A DNA stretch of 6,651 nucleotides from Oscillospiraceae bacterium. GTDB lineage: Bacteria; Bacillota; Clostridia; Oscillospirales; Ruminococcaceae. The DNA is taken from contig JAFPYQ010000131.1 of the NCBI GenBank assembly GCA_017394475.1, positions 1 through 6,651 of the forward strand, written 5' to 3'. The position numbers and the translations under genes were made by a program. Below the pieces are notes generated by a model. The model ran no database searches and had not been told where the DNA came from. It saw only the letters and a program-made list of their open reading frames with translations. Of the stretch, positions 5,527-6,651 are shown one piece after another; within the stretch, counting starts at the first letter, position 1; every line of letters starts with the position of its first letter.

Positions 5527-6651
5527 TCATTTATTGTTTTTCATCTTCATGATGCGCAGTATGAACACTTCAATGGATATCAGCGCCAGCAGAGCCGCTC
5601 CCGCTATTATGGCAACGACGATTATCCTGTTTTTGCTGTCCTTTTCATCCTCATCATCGTCCTTTTTATCCGTATCCGTCCTGTCGGTGTCTTTTTTGGA
5701 CGGCTTTACGGTCTGTTCCTTCCCCGACTTGCTGTCGGGTTTCACATATCCGCTGTCGTCATCGGACGAACTGTCGGCAGAGCCATCCTCGTATACATCG
5801 CTGTCATCGTCATATTCATCCGTATCATCATAGGATGCCGCGTAGGAAAGCTCTTCACCCTTCGGCACATCCGCACCGACTGCTATGCCGCCGTTTTCCA
5901 CCGCAGTAAAGGCAGTGAGCCATGAAAGCACCGCATTCCAGTTTATCGTGCACTCGTTGACGCACCATGCTTCGATATGGTCAAGGTAGCATTTCTGCGG
6001 AGGTATCTGCCCCTTTTTCCAGCCCGAGCCTCTTACCCACGGATCCTGCATTCCCGAATTGGGGCCTCCTGCAAGCACTCCGTCAGGAGCACTCGGGAAA
6101 TTATCATATATCTGATGAGCCCAGAAACGGTGATGCGGGTTCTCTGTTGTGTGATCGCCATAGCCTGTAACATACGAGATATCATTGGGGTTGCGTCCCA
6201 GGAGATAATCCATTCCCGATACCGCACCGTCCAGGTATTTTTCCTCACCGCTCATGAGATAGCCATAGGACAATATCATGGAATTGCCGGCAACAAGGGC
6301 ATTCGAGCCCCACTGATAGCCGTGATCCTTATCATTGTATGCTATGGTGCTGCTCCTGTAGGGAACGCCATATCCCTGCTTCGATGCTATATCGAGATAT
6401 GTCTCCGCTGCCTTTATCAGATCGTTATACAGCTTGTTCTGATCCGAGCTGTCCAGAGATCCGCTGCTCAGGCACAGGCTGAGAGAGCCCAGCGCGGCGG
6501 TATTGCCCCAGTCAAAGGAGCCGGCAGAGTCCACGCTCTCACCGCCTGTCATATCCGTGGGGACTTTGAGGAAGAACTTCGAGGACTTCATATCCTTGAA
6601 ATACTTTTCATCCCCCGTGGTGATGAAAAGCTCGCAGGCTGCCCAGTAGAA
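5527..6651 (-). CDS. Glycoside hydrolase family 9 cellulase, membrane-anchored (N-terminus outside window)
   Basis: The open frame runs from the right edge to a TGA at 5527-5529, showing the last 374 residues; residue 1 below is the first visible one. Residues 1 to about 252 are the C-terminal part of a GH9 (alpha/alpha)6 catalytic domain, which hydrolyses beta-1,4-glucan. LLGRNPNDISYVTGYG (150-165) leads to NPHHR (171-175), the first GH9 signature. Residues 222-240 fit the second signature fully, from Y222 and D224 through W229 to the general acid E233 and N239. The catalytic Asp pair of the N-terminal half lies outside the window. After the domain comes an Asp/Ser-rich, then Lys/Asp-rich linker (about 261-341). 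A membrane span (about 343-365) and a basic tail (RIMKMKNNK) follow. This is a type I, outside-facing anchored topology; no dockerin or LPXTG motif is seen. Any methionine inside the window (for example at 6589-6591) is internal, not the start. Confidence 0.95.
   Translation of the reverse strand, partial: FYWAACELFITTGDEKYFKDMKSSKFFLKVPTDMTGGESVDSAGSFDWGNTAALGSLSLCLSSGSLDSSDQNKLYNDLIKAAETYLDIASKQGYGVPYRSSTIAYNDKDHGYQWGSNALVAGNSMILSYGYLMSGEEKYLDGAVSGMDYLLGRNPNDISYVTGYGDHTTENPHHRFWAHQIYDNFPSAPDGVLAGGPNSGMQDPWVRGSGWKKGQIPPQKCYLDHIEAWCVNECTINWNAVLSWLTAFTAVENGGIAVGADVPKGEELSYAASYDDTDEYDDDSDVYEDGSADSSSDDDSGYVKPDSKSGKEQTVKPSKKDTDRTDTDKKDDDEDEKDSKNRIIVVAIIAGAALLALISIEVFILRIMKMKNNK

Noticed and set aside
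1..6651. CRISPR arrays, insertion sequences, attachment sites, phage genes or defence genes.
   Set aside because: No spaced direct repeats, transposase or integrase motifs, or terminal inverted repeats were seen on either strand.

Overview
The window reads as chromosomal DNA of a gut or rumen Firmicute, most likely a Ruminococcus-like member of the Oscillospiraceae. The reasons are a family 9 cellulase, heavy use of ATA for isoleucine, AGGAGG-type ribosome binding sites, sigma-A promoters with 17-bp spacers and U-tailed hairpin terminators. The taxonomic call is inference; no rRNA or other marker gene is present. All six protein genes I can support lie on the minus strand, so the window is transcribed from its right end to its left end. 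The long plus-strand reading frames are antisense shadows.

From right to left: (1) the C-terminal half of a GH9 cellulase (5527 to the right edge) that ends in an acidic linker and a membrane anchor, followed by a terminator; (2) birA, a biotin ligase/repressor (4209-5195), with its own promoter, an unusually long and foldable leader RNA, and a terminator; (3) an orphan type IV prepilin-like gene (3177-3959), also with its own promoter and a 26-bp palindromic terminator; (4) an apparent operon from a strong promoter at about 3100-3128: a membrane-anchored HtrA-type serine protease with a roughly 280-residue Pro/Tyr/Gln-rich cytoplasmic extension (1079-3052), a 62-residue single-span membrane protein (882-1070), and an imidazolonepropionase-like amidohydrolase (from 871, cut by the left edge).

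The transcription units look largely independent: three terminators and three promoters separate GH9, birA, pilin and the htrA operon. Three products act at the cell envelope: the surface cellulase, the pilin-like protein and the HtrA protease. A quality-control link between the protease and the surface proteins is possible, but nothing in the sequence demonstrates it.

The items most worth a second look are the predicted three-way-junction RNA in the birA leader, the PPY-repeat cytoplasmic domain of the HtrA protein, the small membrane protein coupled to it, and the C-terminal membrane anchor of the cellulase. No CRISPR array, mobile element, tRNA or rRNA was found, and no clearly new multi-gene system is visible.
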